From Apophysomyces variabilis (taxonomy: Eukaryota > Mucoromycota > Mucoromycetes > Mucorales > Mucoraceae), in contig MZZL01000380.1 in the NCBI GenBank assembly GCA_002749535.1, positions 682,001 through 746,000 of the forward strand: a stretch of DNA of 64,000 bases, in the 5' to 3' direction. Each line of letters begins with the position of its first letter. Within the stretch, counting starts at the first letter, position 1. Below, piece by piece: positions 38,517 through 49,553 of this stretch. The notes under the pieces are model-generated. The model did no database searches. It had not been told where the DNA came from and was given only the letters and a program-made list of their open reading frames with translations. Both the position numbers and the translations under genes were made by a program.

Positions 38517-38897
38517 TTAACATTTGAGAAAGACATGGTTGCTTGCGTTTCTAGACAATCTTCGTTTCTGGTTACTGCACCAATTTAAAAAAAGACGGAT
38601 ACAGTGTGTATTGGATTCGATAGAGGGAGAACGCACTGGAGGTGGTGCATAGCGGGATGGTCGTGTGCGAACTCGACATCGTCGTTTTAGCGTACATGAG
38701 TGTTGACAATGTGTATCAGGAATAGAATCATTAGGTTCAGGTATGGAGGCGAGTTTGTGTGTTTCCTTTATGGTCGGTGATGATGGTAATAATTTACAAT
38801 CGCTTTGATCGGAAGTAGATGATCGTGAGGTATTGATTGACGAACGGAATGTATGGATTTCATCGAAATGTTCAGTAAATCGAGATCCTTGGACCAT
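38517..38897 (-). CDS. hypothetical serine-rich protein
   Basis: ORF of 126 aa starting MVQGSRFTEHFDEIHTFRSS. The first 90 residues are Ser/Thr/Pro-rich with conservative codon use (STSDQSDCKLLPSSPTIKE, RTRPSRYAPPPVRSP) and look like part of a disordered regulatory protein; the end (after about residue 95) looks less coding. No family was recognised and the true exon limits may differ. Confidence 0.35.
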   Translation of the reverse strand: MVQGSRFTEHFDEIHTFRSSINTSRSSTSDQSDCKLLPSSPTIKETHKLASIPEPNDSIPDTHCQHSCTLKRRCRVRTRPSRYAPPPVRSPSIESNTHCIRLFLNWCSNQKRRLSRNASNHVFLKC

Positions 38898-40147
38898 ATC
38901 GTCGGAAACAAGACCATCAAAGAGATATCAGAAGATATAAAGAGGATTCGCAGCGTAAAAAGTTTGTAATAACGTACAAGAAGAAAGAAGAGATGGGGGA
39001 ATTAATTTTGATCTTCACAGCAACAGAAGGAAGAAGAAAAAGGGAAAAAAAAGTGACGAATTTTATCCACCAGATCTCAGATTTTCCCAATTTTGTCTAT
39101 AGAACCCGCTTTAAAAGAATGGCCTTTTAATGTGGAACTTTTTGAAACCTGAACAATCACACAGACAAACAGAAGAACAGATACAGTATGCAGTCATCTT
39201 TTTTTTCCCCTGCGATTTCTAACTAGGCCCGTATTCGTGTATACTTTACGCGTACCGCAGACATCGTCGCAGTTCATGTAGTACAGGTACCTGTTATCGG
39301 AAGAAGACCTCAGATATTTTGATAGATAATGCCATATAACACTGAGACGGCAGTCTTCGGCATAGGTAAAAGAGATTCTCTGCCTTATTGTCGCCTTGAG
39401 AGATTCCAGTATTTTCTCTTTTACACGCATTACCAGCTAACAATTAAAATGTACCTTTGCGCTTTTTCTTTATATATTGTCTTAGGGTTGGATATCCTGG
39501 AGACCACTGTTATTAGTGATTTGGTTTGTTCATTTTGCGTAGCGTTCCAGCATTTCGAGACTTAGGGTAAGCAATGGCTACATGACAATATATACAAGGC
39601 TTTGGAATGCTTTTCATAAATGAACTTCAAGGCTTATTATTAATCGCATTGCATGGCATTCTGCGCCTTATAGTTCGGCAGCGTCATAAACTTGACCTGA
39701 GTGAGACGGGATAATGTTGCAGCTAGGTTACACAATCGAAAGGATGATGCACGGCGATCAGGATTAGCATGAAATCGGACAAGGGACCGAGAAAATGGCT
39801 CGGCAAGGATGGCAGATCTTGCAACACGTTGAACTAAATGAGATTCTATTTGTCAGTCTATAGGTATCGTTCCCTTTGGTTGCGTTTGCCAGACAGGTGT
39901 ACGTTAACAGCACGTACACCATTTCGAAGCACGTGTACTGTGAGATTTTGCTTGTTTAGCGCAAGTTTATCCTGTTGCCACCATAAGTCAATCCTATGAT
40001 ACAATCAGGAAAAATTGCATTTATTTGTCTTCATCTGGCCTTCACTACCGATAAACATCCTCAATGCATTTATGTCCTACTCTCCTTGGTCCAATCTCAA
40101 CGAATAATAGATCTTCCGACGAGTGATACCTTGCTAAAGGCTTCTCT
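38898..40147. other. intergenic region
   Basis: 1.25 kb. Purine-rich at 38980-39060. No gene, RNA or repeat is supported. ORF 39194-39430 (minus) has no recognisable motif. Confidence 0.45.
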
Positions 40148-40546
40148 TTGAGTGTGATGGGCGCGCATTCATACAGGCTTGAAGGCTTAATATCATTCAT
40201 TATTTCCAGATGGCGAGTAGGGAGTATGTATTCACAGGCCTTTGATACAATTTTGCGAAAAAAAAGTAATCGAGCATCGTATAGTTATTCGCGCCATGTC
40301 AAGTTATTTTACAATATCCCAACGAGTTTGAGAAAATATTGGGAAGCTGCAAGTCATACCTCGCTGGACGATGTCCAGCTCATGATCAACAAGAGGATAC
40401 GAATTAATTCTGCCAGAGGATCCAACACTTTGAAAAGCAAAAGACATGGTACATCGAGAACCCAAGTCTCGGATAACCAATACAAAGAGTGGACCAATTT
40501 TATACCTGTGTTTGTTTTCATTAAGAGCAGATATAAGGTGCAGTGA
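40148..40546 (+). CDS. hypothetical basic protein, possibly a degenerate fragment
   Basis: ORF of 132 aa with a basic middle part (INKRIRINSARGSNTLKSKR) and an amphipathic stretch (SLRKYWEAASHTSLDDVQ). Not recognised; it may be a leftover of a mobile-element or family-expanded gene because it lies alone in gene-poor DNA 270 bp before the NADH dehydrogenase gene. Confidence 0.25.
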   Translation: MSVMGAHSYRLEGLISFIISRWRVGSMYSQAFDTILRKKSNRASYSYSRHVKLFYNIPTSLRKYWEAASHTSLDDVQLMINKRIRINSARGSNTLKSKRHGTSRTQVSDNQYKEWTNFIPVFVFIKSRYKVQ

Positions 40547-40819
40547 TAATTTGAGCAAAAAGAATAGCAACATAGAGGGATACCATTCCTTTTTTGTACT
40601 AACGTCTTAGGGAACGGTGCTTGCACGTATGTTTCTATCGTGTCCCACAATTAAACGCAGAACACGGCAAATAGTACTCATACAACGTTTTGCCTTTTGT
40701 CGGAGCTGATTCCGAGTCCTGAGAAGGTGAATTACATTTTCCCGTGACAACCATGCAGATACACACAAAAGAAGAGCTCTGTCGTCAGTTTTCTTTTTTT
40801 TGCTTCTCTTTTCTTTGCC

Positions 40820-42967
40820 ATGGTCTATTCACGCCTTCTCCGATCCAATGCGTTCAAAGTGTTGCCACGTATCCATGTTGGTTTTCAAGCACGTACGGTC
40901 GTCTCCAGTTCATCGTTACCACCGAAACGCCGTTTCCGTCGCGTGGTTCTCCTAACTACCGGCGCTGCACTCACAGGAAGTCTCCTATACTACTTATCGC
41001 GTGATCCCGATTTCGTAGAAGAAGCAGAAGGAGCACATGAGCATCTCCATCCTCTGGCTGTGCATCCCAAGCCCGGTGGTATAAAGAACCTCCCAGTTGT
41101 TGAACACCAGTTGGACGAACGGGATCAAGAACAGCGCAAACAGCGACTGGTCATTGTTGGCGGTGGATGGGCAGCTGTATCCATATTGAAAAGTTTAGAA
41201 AAGGATAAATACAATGTCACAGTCATTAGCAACAACAATTATTTCCTTTTTACTCCGCTTTTGCCAAGTGCCACGGTGGGCACGCTCGAAATGAGGTGAG
41301 GATTATTGTTTTCCCCTTTGATTTTCCTTTTTAAGTTGTCTATAGATCGCTACTTGAACCTTTGCGGAAAATCGTTGTCCGTGTCAAGGGCCACTTTTTG
41401 GAAGCCGAAGCGATTGACGTGGATCTTGATAATAAACTAGTGGAGGTTAAGGGTATAACAGAATCCGACAATTTCTATGTTCCCTATGACAAACTTGTGG
41501 TTGCCGTGGGCGCCACAAGCATTACCCATGGTATTAATGGTATTGAACATACTGTGAGCTTAAAGACAATTCGCGACGCCATAAATATCCGTAGGCAAGT
41601 GACAGATAATGTGGAGAAAGCTTGTTATCCAACTACGACTCCAGAGGAGCGCAAGAAGCTTTTAAGTTTCGTTATATGTGGTGGTGGTCCTACAGGCGTT
41701 GAGTTTGCTGCAGAGCTGTTCGACTGGGTAAATGAGGATCTTGTGAAATGGGTAAATAAGAAGATAAGGGCATTTCCTTTTCTGTTTCATTGATTTTTTT
41801 TTTACTTATGTTAGTTCCCGAAAGTGATTCGAGAAAGAGTCTCCATCACCATTATCCAATCGAGAGATCACATTCTCAATACGTTCGACGCTAAAATCAG
41901 CGAGTATGCTGAAAGACGATTTAACCGTGAGAAGATCAACGTCATTACAAACGCACGTGTGATGCGCGTTGACGAAGACAAGGTGATCTATAGATACAAA
42001 GACAACGGCGAAGATAAATATGGAGAGATCCCGTTCGGATTATGCTTATGGTCAACTGGCATTGGTTCGTAACCCAAAAGAAGATTGAAAATGAAAGGGG
42101 AGAATGGGATGCTCATATTATGTTTGCTTCGGATACAGCCATGTCACCGTTCGCTGAAATGCTCACAAAGAAGCTGAACTCACAGGCGCATAAACGTGTC
42201 CTACGAACCGATGGCTTCCTTCGATTGAAAGGAGTCGATGATATCTTTGCTCTGGGTGATTGTGCCTCCATCGAAAACCCGAAGCTTATAACGCATATTA
42301 TGGAGATATTTGAGCAGGCGGATGAGTAAGCGATCTTTGTCTATTGGATAGAGCCATGGATTGAAACTGTTTGGATATAGGAACCATGATGGGTCATTAA
42401 CCAAGGAGGAGTTCAAAGGAGCCATAGCATTCATGCGAAAACGCTTCCCATTGACCGAAGAGCACTTAACAAATTTAGAGCGACTTTTTTCAAAGTACGA
42501 TTTTGATAAAAGTGGCACTTTAGAGTTGGAGGAAATGGAAAGTATGTTGAAGGACATCGACAGTACAATGACCGATTTACCTGCGGTAAGAATGGAATAA
42601 CGGATTGCCATAGAGACAGTGTGTACTGAACGCAGTTGAATCATTCCAGACGGCGCAAGTTGCCAGTCAGCAGGGACAGTACCTTGGAAAATATCTGTCG
42701 AGATTAGCGGATGTCAATAGCGACGAATTAGAAGTCAGTAGACATGTCGGTCCTTTCCATTACCGACATTTTGGGACATTGGCATATTTGGGCAATACGG
42801 CTGTAGGCGAATTTAGCAAGGGGTACAAGATGATCGGAGGTTTATGGGCACTTTATCTCTGGCGAAGTGTCTATTGGAGTGAACAAGTCAGTATGAGAAC
42901 AAGAATGAATCTAAGTTTGGACTGGTCTAAACGAGCCTTGTGGGGAAGAGACCTATCAAGTGTTTGA
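40820..42967 (+). CDS. alternative (external-type) NADH dehydrogenase with EF-hands, mitochondrial
   Basis: Rotenone-insensitive type II NADH:ubiquinone oxidoreductase. Exons 40820-41295, 41346-41751, 41815-42064, 42139-42325, 42381-42585, 42650-42967; 613 aa. The N-terminus is a basic presequence followed by a membrane span at 42-58. FAD motif VIVGGGWAAV at 111-120; second dinucleotide motif VICGGGPTGVEFAAE at 268-282. An EF-hand pair is inserted as in calcium-regulated fungal external NDE enzymes: loops DENHDGSLTKEE (439-450) and DFDKSGTLELEE (480-491), both with canonical ligands. The C-terminus contains QQGQYLGKYLSRL and the YWSEQVS membrane-binding end. Intron 3 uses a gttcgt donor, fixed by frame. 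Presumably oxidises cytosolic NADH under calcium control. Confidence 0.95.
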
Positions 42968-43432
42968 AGAAGATCAAACATATATGGAGTCCCTGTCGGT
43001 CATTAAATAAAAATGAAAGCTGATCTTAAACAAGTCGCCTGCACTCAGGTCATAGATCAAGAACCCCGAGGCATGATCCATAGGTGACAGCTTAGTAGAG
43101 AGTGCAAAACACCGGATCCAGAAAAGCAGGATGATCTTTGTTTCATGATATGACATGATTGTCTCATAGAAAATGTGGAACAAGGAAGTCAGATGCTGTG
43201 TGACATACGGATTACCTTTCATTTTAGGACAGCATGAGTTGCCAATTGGGGTCACCGGTTTTTCTTATGTGAAAGCTTTTTTTTCTTAAAAAAAAAGGCC
43301 CGTAAAAAACCTAATATATGCCATTGCCACCGATACCATTGACATCGTGTAAATTCCCTTCTTGTACGTCTTGTGGCGCTCTTGCTCCTTTAAGGATTCA
43401 ATTGTTCCAACGACAGCATTATCTTTATAATA
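42968..43432. other. intergenic region
   Basis: 465 bp between two same-strand genes; a poly-T/poly-A stretch at 43278-43300. No gene is supported. Confidence 0.45.
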
Positions 43433-46154
43433 ATGTCTCGTAACGATCACCTTCACAACCCAACATGCGACAGTGTTAAAAACATTTCTTCACCAACAAC
43501 CAAAAATCCGAATACTATGTACCCATTGCCTACTACTGTAGAGCAGTCGCTCGAAGAATGGTTGAATCGAAGTTCACCAAGCTCCCCTTCTTCACTACTT
43601 CTTGAGACGTGCCGTTGTTGTGGACAGTCTGATTGCGACAGTTTGCAAAGAATAAACAAAACGATTAAAAAACTGGAATCTGATGCCCGTCTAGCTGCTG
43701 GTAAGTGAAAACAACACTGAACAATGTAGAAATAACGCTTAAAAACTCAGAAATCGGTCAGAGTATTTTAGAAGAATCCAACCGAAGGGTATCAAGCTTG
43801 CAAAATCAGGTAACCAAGTCCCTTCTGAAAAACGTCTCGTGCAACCCTGATTGTTTTTCCTTTTAACTTCAGTTGGATGAATCTCGGATTCGATTGCATG
43901 AACTCGAGCAGATTCTTCAAGAAAGTGAGGCAGCAAACAGGGATTTAAATGATGGAAAAGTTAAACTCGCAAGGGGATGTCAAAAGACTCAACAGGTTGG
44001 TACAAGAAAGGAGAATTCGAAAGGGAGAGACGAAGAGGGGAAGGACATTATCGTCCCTGATCGCTAATATCGATTTACAGGCCTTAGATGAGATCGTAAA
44101 GGATCTGGAACTGGCAAATGCGAAATGTGCAGAATTATCCAATGATTTGGAGTGTAAAAACGTTGAAGTTGAAAAACTTCGTATCTTTAAGATCATGGTT
44201 CGTCAAGCGGATATCAGAGAAGAAGCTCTGCGTTCAAAGGTACCGAGGCATGATTTATTCATTCTTTTTTTCTTTCGGTTTTCTTTTCAACACATAACGA
44301 ACATATTCTACCTAGCTTGAAGACACACGACAGGAATTGGCGATATCGCGTAGAAACGAAATGATCTTGGAAGCTCGTCAAAAAAAGTTACGGACCAGAT
44401 GGGGTACGTGTTTTGGACTTGTATCTGTCCATGGCATCGATCTCATGTAAGTGCTAGAATCATTGTCTGCTGCTTGCGAAAAATCGGGAGAAGAATCCCA
44501 AGAGACACGAGCCGAAGGTGATGTGGAATGGTTACGAACATACAATGAAAAGCTTAAAGCAGACATACTCAAGGTAAGTATATGGCAGCAGTTGGAAGGA
44601 GCAAGCAAGACTTACCGCAATACTTAGCTTACCTCGAGCGTTACTCCAACAAACGATATGTCTAATCAGCTCGTGTCCGTCATAAAAGAGCTTGTATCTG
44701 CAAATAGTAAACTCAAATCAGATCTTTTAAGTTGCAGAGAACAACTCTCCGAGACACAGAGCGACTTAATAGCACTGCATGGTAGATTGGAAGAAATGGA
44801 AACACCGATAGAGCTTCAGCCTACGCGCAACAACATCCCATTGCTGGATGCTGGAACGCCAGATCGTAGCCGGCGCCTCAAATCCACAGTGCGCCGAACA
44901 TCGTCTGTAAGAGAGACGAAGAAAGCAGCGAGCACTGGCAAAAAGCCTTTATGTCGTACCAAAACATTACCACCTCCAATTCCTTCTGTTTCCGTATCAC
45001 AGCCGACAAATTCGGCTGTAATCCATCACCATTACCATCATTATGTTATCGGAGGAAAGAAGAAGAGAAACGAAAAGGACGTGTCAAAGAAGAACTTAGA
45101 GACCGAAGATCCAGCGAAAACCGAACAGAATCTTGAGCTGCTCCCGCCAAAGCGTGAAGGAGACGCAGTGCAGATATTTTCAGAACCAATAAGCTGTTCA
45201 CCGTCTTCGTCTACAACGACAAGCACGAATAATAATGCCAAAGACAATACAAAGATGCCTTACTGTGTGTTGGAATCGCATGTTTCTCAAGTTTTGGAAA
45301 GGTTACGGGGAACAGATATTCGAGCACTAAACCGTCGATTGCGTCGCGCTTTTGATATGTTGGAATTGAGTAATATGAGTAATTCGATCATTGAAAATAT
45401 TTTGGTCGATATTGATACTTTGGATACACGTTTTGCCTGGCTACGTGATACATTATCCTCGTCGGAAAAAAAGCCAATAGAAGAGACGGCATTAGAATAT
45501 TTTTTCCTTATCGTTCGCCTCTTTCAGGATGCACTCAAGGAAATCGGTCAGTTACGGATGACCATGAATGAATTGCAGGTGGAATATGTCAAAAAGGTCG
45601 AAGAAAGTGGTTTGCGTGCGGAAGAGGAAATCATACGAAAACGGCACATGGAAAAATCCGAGGAAAAGCATACTTCTCCCCTGGCATGGCTGACTAGTAT
45701 GTTTTATCGGGCAGCAGCAGCAGGTGCGCCAAAGCCCATACCACGTAGAACTCTAGTACGGTCTGCATCGTCTGATGATCTTTCAGCGCGATCCACCCGT
45801 GATAGATCAACATTAGCTAAGACGTTGACAACTATGACCATCCATGGCGACGAAGAGGCGGTGGAACGATATTTACATCGGGCCAAGAGTGACCGATTTG
45901 GACCTCCTTCAAGCTTTCCACGAGCCATAGGCGAGAAGTCATGCGGGCAACCAACGATGCGCGCTTCGCAGAGTACAGGTTCAATCAGACGACGACAACC
46001 TGGACGGGCGAAACCGCTTACACTACGGAATCCGTCGCCGTCCGCTTCTACTAGTTGGGATATTCCACGACCGTCTTCACCTGGTCCAGGTGTTGAATGG
46101 AAAGTAGCAAGCGGACCATATTCTAGCAGTTGGTTGGGTGTAGGTAGCAAGTAA
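43433..46154 (+). CDS. large coiled-coil protein of unknown function
   Basis: Exons 43433-43700, 43751-43809, 43873-43995, 44081-44239, 44316-44403, 44452-44573, 44628-46154; 781 aa. The N-terminus has a CRCCGQSDC cysteine cluster; residues 80-290 form long coiled coils (SRIRLHELEQILQESEAANR, LDEIVKDLELANAKCAELS, VISVIKELV-type heptads). A basic Ser/Thr-rich linker with a His-rich patch (IHHHYHHYVIGGKKKR) follows, then a conserved-looking helical block (LRGTDIRALNRRLRRAFDM, IIENILVDIDTLDTRFAWLR) and a basic disordered tail with SxD/RSxS sites. Resembles uncharacterised fungal cell-polarity or spindle-pole-type coiled-coil proteins, but no name is justified. Exon 3 end (43995) is supported by a good branch point and acceptor, yet another frame also reads through here. 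Confidence 0.75.
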
Positions 46155-47010
46155 TAACAGGCATAGATAGTAGCCTTAATTTCTAAATTGTTTAAACAAC
46201 GATTCACTGTGTTCTTTCCTATCTTTGACAGTTTTCGAAGGTTGCTTTGTGAATTGCAAAAGTTTAACGCTGCGTGATTGGTCCGAACCTTCATGGCCAC
46301 ACTGTTTGCGGTCCAAACTCGACTTTATGAGTTTGCACCTAGAAAATATGCCAACTTTACAGTAGATTACGCAATGGGTTACAGTATTAATGATAGAAAT
46401 AGATCTATTTGTAAAGTCTTAAAGCGTCTGAACCATTCTTGATGGGGACAGCTGAGCTTTTGCTTCCTAGACTATGCGGTCCTTAAGGTTACCGTCAGAT
46501 TCTACTGCATCTCTTCTTACGACAACTTTAACGTTGGCTAAGAATCCATTAATTGGATCAACGAGTGGAGAATACGGAGAAAAATAGAGACATATTTATA
46601 CGCTCTGTCCGCTAACAATTGCTCGACTTTAGCTGATTTATGGTTTAGGGGCGTTATCCATAACAAGATAATACTTTTTGTTCCATGTCCATTCAAAAGA
46701 TCCATAATATTACAAATCTAAAGGATGACATGTTGGACGCAGGTGCCAATCCTAGCATTCATATCTGCCATGACTTGCTCAGGTTTGCTCAAATACATGT
46801 CAATAACACCAGTCAAAAGAAATAGCACCAAGCAGTGCAATACATACACATCTCCCACTGATAAACAACCCGTTTTGTCAGTGTGGATTGCTTAGAACGA
46901 TGATACCAGTCTGCGAAAACTTGAGCCTTCCATAGATGCAAATCCGTTTTAGGTCACAGTAAAAGATCATCCAATAAATAGCGCTATAAATACATCATTT
47001 ATCGCACATA
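46155..47010. other. intergenic region
   Basis: 856 bp between convergent genes (coiled-coil gene and CDK7). No coding or RNA feature is supported. Confidence 0.5.
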
Positions 47011-48430
47011 TCAATAATCTGTCTTTCGCGGCATTTTGGCTATGCGAGTATCATCATCGTTGTCAGGGCCTGCCCTTTTCTTCAGTGTTTGTGCCACGAG
47101 CTCCGGATTTGGAGCTTTTTGAGGTAATTTTTCAGGTGAGGTAGCCAGAGGTTGATTACGGAAGTATGGATGGCCAAGACACTGAAGTTTGAGGTTTATG
47201 TCAGATCATCCTTTTTTCCCCACTATTCCTGGTTACCGCGTACCTCTTGTGCCGTCCACCGTTTGTTAGGATCAAATACTAGCATTTTCTCCAATAGATC
47301 TAACGCGTCTGAGCCAGCAGCCGTAAAATATTGTTGCAGAGGAACCTTAGGGAATATCTTGAATTGAATGTAATCGGGCAAAGATGTCATCCCCTGATCA
47401 GAAAATTGTGTTATATAACAAGGTTTTCCTTGCGTTGCTTTTTTTATTGCTATATATTACCGGCCAATCTGCCTCTGAAGGCGTGCCCAAAGCATGGAAA
47501 ATCTTTGTTAATTGATCCATGTCCGAATCCCCTGCTACGTAAGGCGTACGCAACATGAGCTCTGCAAAGATACAACCAACGGCCCATATATCCACGGCAT
47601 ATGAATATTCCCTCGCTCCAAACAGCAGTTCCGGAGACCTGTACCATCTATAGAAGGGCAGTGCGTTAGCTACCCTTTTCTTGGACATTCTCCTTACCGT
47701 GTCACTACTTCTGGTGTCATTTGTCGGTCAGGATCGCCCCAATCTCTTGCAAGACCAAAATCGGCTATTTTCAATACGCCACCACGTGTAAGCAAAAGAT
47801 TGTTCGGCTTCATATCCTAATGGCGCAGTTATTCATTTTAGACTATTTCTTGTCTTATGCAATGTATTTCTTCTTCTGTTTCTTCCTTTTCTCACTTCAT
47901 CAATCTTACTCTGTGCAATATATAATGACGATGACAGTGATCCAATCCGCGAAGCATCATCAACATCCACGACTTGGTGTCTGCTGGCATGAACAATATA
48001 CTTTTATCCTTGATCACCTGTTCTAAATCCGAATCCAGATACTCCAGAACAAGATTTAAATTCGTTTTATGCGAGAATACATCTACGAGCTTGCAGGAAA
48101 AGCATATGATTAAGTGGCGATTTTATGCTATACAATGGATCTACCTCGATGACATTAGGATGCTTCAGTTCTTGAAGAAATTTGACTTCGCGGATAGCTG
48201 TCAGGTCGAGCCCGTCTTTGAATTGACCCATTTTGATCTTTTTAATGGCAACGGTTCGACCTGTGGCGATCTGTGTGCCTGCAATGCTTCGTTAACCACT
48301 TCGGTAACAGCCGATCCATGTCTTAACCTCGATAGACAACAGCAAAGGTACCCTCGCCGACCTTTGCATCTTTCTGATATTTTCTTTCAACGTGAGAATT
48401 GCTCTCATCCGCAGCTTCATTAACAGCCAT
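47011..48430 (-). CDS. KIN28: CDK7-type cyclin-dependent kinase (TFIIH / CAK)
   Basis: Phosphorylates the RNA polymerase II C-terminal domain as part of TFIIH, and may act as CDK-activating kinase. Seven exons on the minus strand: 48430-48328, 48278-48145, 48089-47910, 47816-47698, 47647-47461, 47393-47244, 47181-47011; 347 aa (human CDK7 346). Glycine loop GEGTFA at 25-30, Lys47 in VAIKK, cyclin helix DLTAIRE (59-65), HRDMKPNN with Asp140, DFG at 158-160, T-loop Thr173 ([13 protein letters not shown]), and the CDK7-specific [21 protein letters not shown]. The C-terminus is basic and short. Head-to-head with the KAT14-like gene across 1.1 kb. Confidence 0.95.
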
Positions 48431-49553
48431 GTCTGAAACAAAATAACCGACGCGATCTGAATGCACGACAGCCGTTATGCTTCCGAAGTTTGGGACAGTC
48501 CCAGCAACGAACAATTGCTGAGTTTCGAAGATGATGCATTCACAATGATCGACCGCAGACAACTTTGGTTTGTTATTAAAAAAACTTGCTATAGTTGCAC
48601 TGATGATTGCGGATACTACACTTACATTATACTTACAATACGTTGACAGCATCGGAACGATTTTGAGCAGTATCAATGGTACAACGAAAGTGGACCACAG
48701 CCATTACCGCGGTCTGCGATATTTTACTTGAACACTTCCGTTTTAATGAATTACAGGCATGGTTAGCGTTCGTAAATTAAAGTACGCTTCCAACCTTGCA
48801 AACATTATGTGGCAGTTATTAACAAGTTTCCCATGTAACGCTGACGCTGATGTGATGAAATAATTCAAAACTCTATAATTAATATGGAAGACATTTAAGT
48901 TGAGGGTCAGTCCGTTGAGAGCCATGGCTTCCTTTGGACATCACATGGACGTTGGTTTCCTGTATGTCCATTTAATGTTCAATAAATCGCCTTTTTACAT
49001 TGCTAATGATTTGTATATGTTATTATAGATGGTATGTCTAATAGTTTTTAAGAGTTTGCTTGTTGTCTTTCCATACATAATATAGGTACTTCGCATTTTG
49101 CGTAGCGCAAAGAGAATTAGAAAATCCGTTTTTGCCGATATTTTCGTTTATGTTAGCTGCATTACCCGTAGGATCATTTAGGATTGTGATCTACATCCGG
49201 TAGCGTTCCTTTTCCAGCGCGAAGCCATCCTATTCGCTGTGGCGCACAAGTAGCTTTTTTGGGCGGCGCACTGGTAAAAATACTAGGACGAAAAGTTGCC
49301 CGACGAATTATGTATGGTAGTCCCATTTCGGCCACTGTGCAATGAAGCAATTACCATACGATGTAATTAAATAGACATTACGATGAAAGCTATAAGTTAA
49401 TAACCATTGCCTAGATTAATTCACTGACATGGGAAGATGAAGCCCACACTAGAAATACCGAAAATATATATTGTTACTGTGGCAAAGCTAAGACGGAGTA
49501 CGTGGATCGTCATTATGCATCTATAAATTGATCTTCAAATTAGGGATAAACCA
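48431..49553. other. divergent intergenic region (CDK7 / KAT14-like)
   Basis: 1.12 kb between two head-to-head genes for transcription factors. No ORF is supported; the ORF called from 49528 is an out-of-context read-through of KAT14 exon 2. It must hold both promoters; no TATA box is obvious. Confidence 0.5.

Noticed and set aside
45704..46300. 198-aa minus ORF
   Set aside because: Antisense of the basic C-terminal tail of the coiled-coil gene; no family motif.
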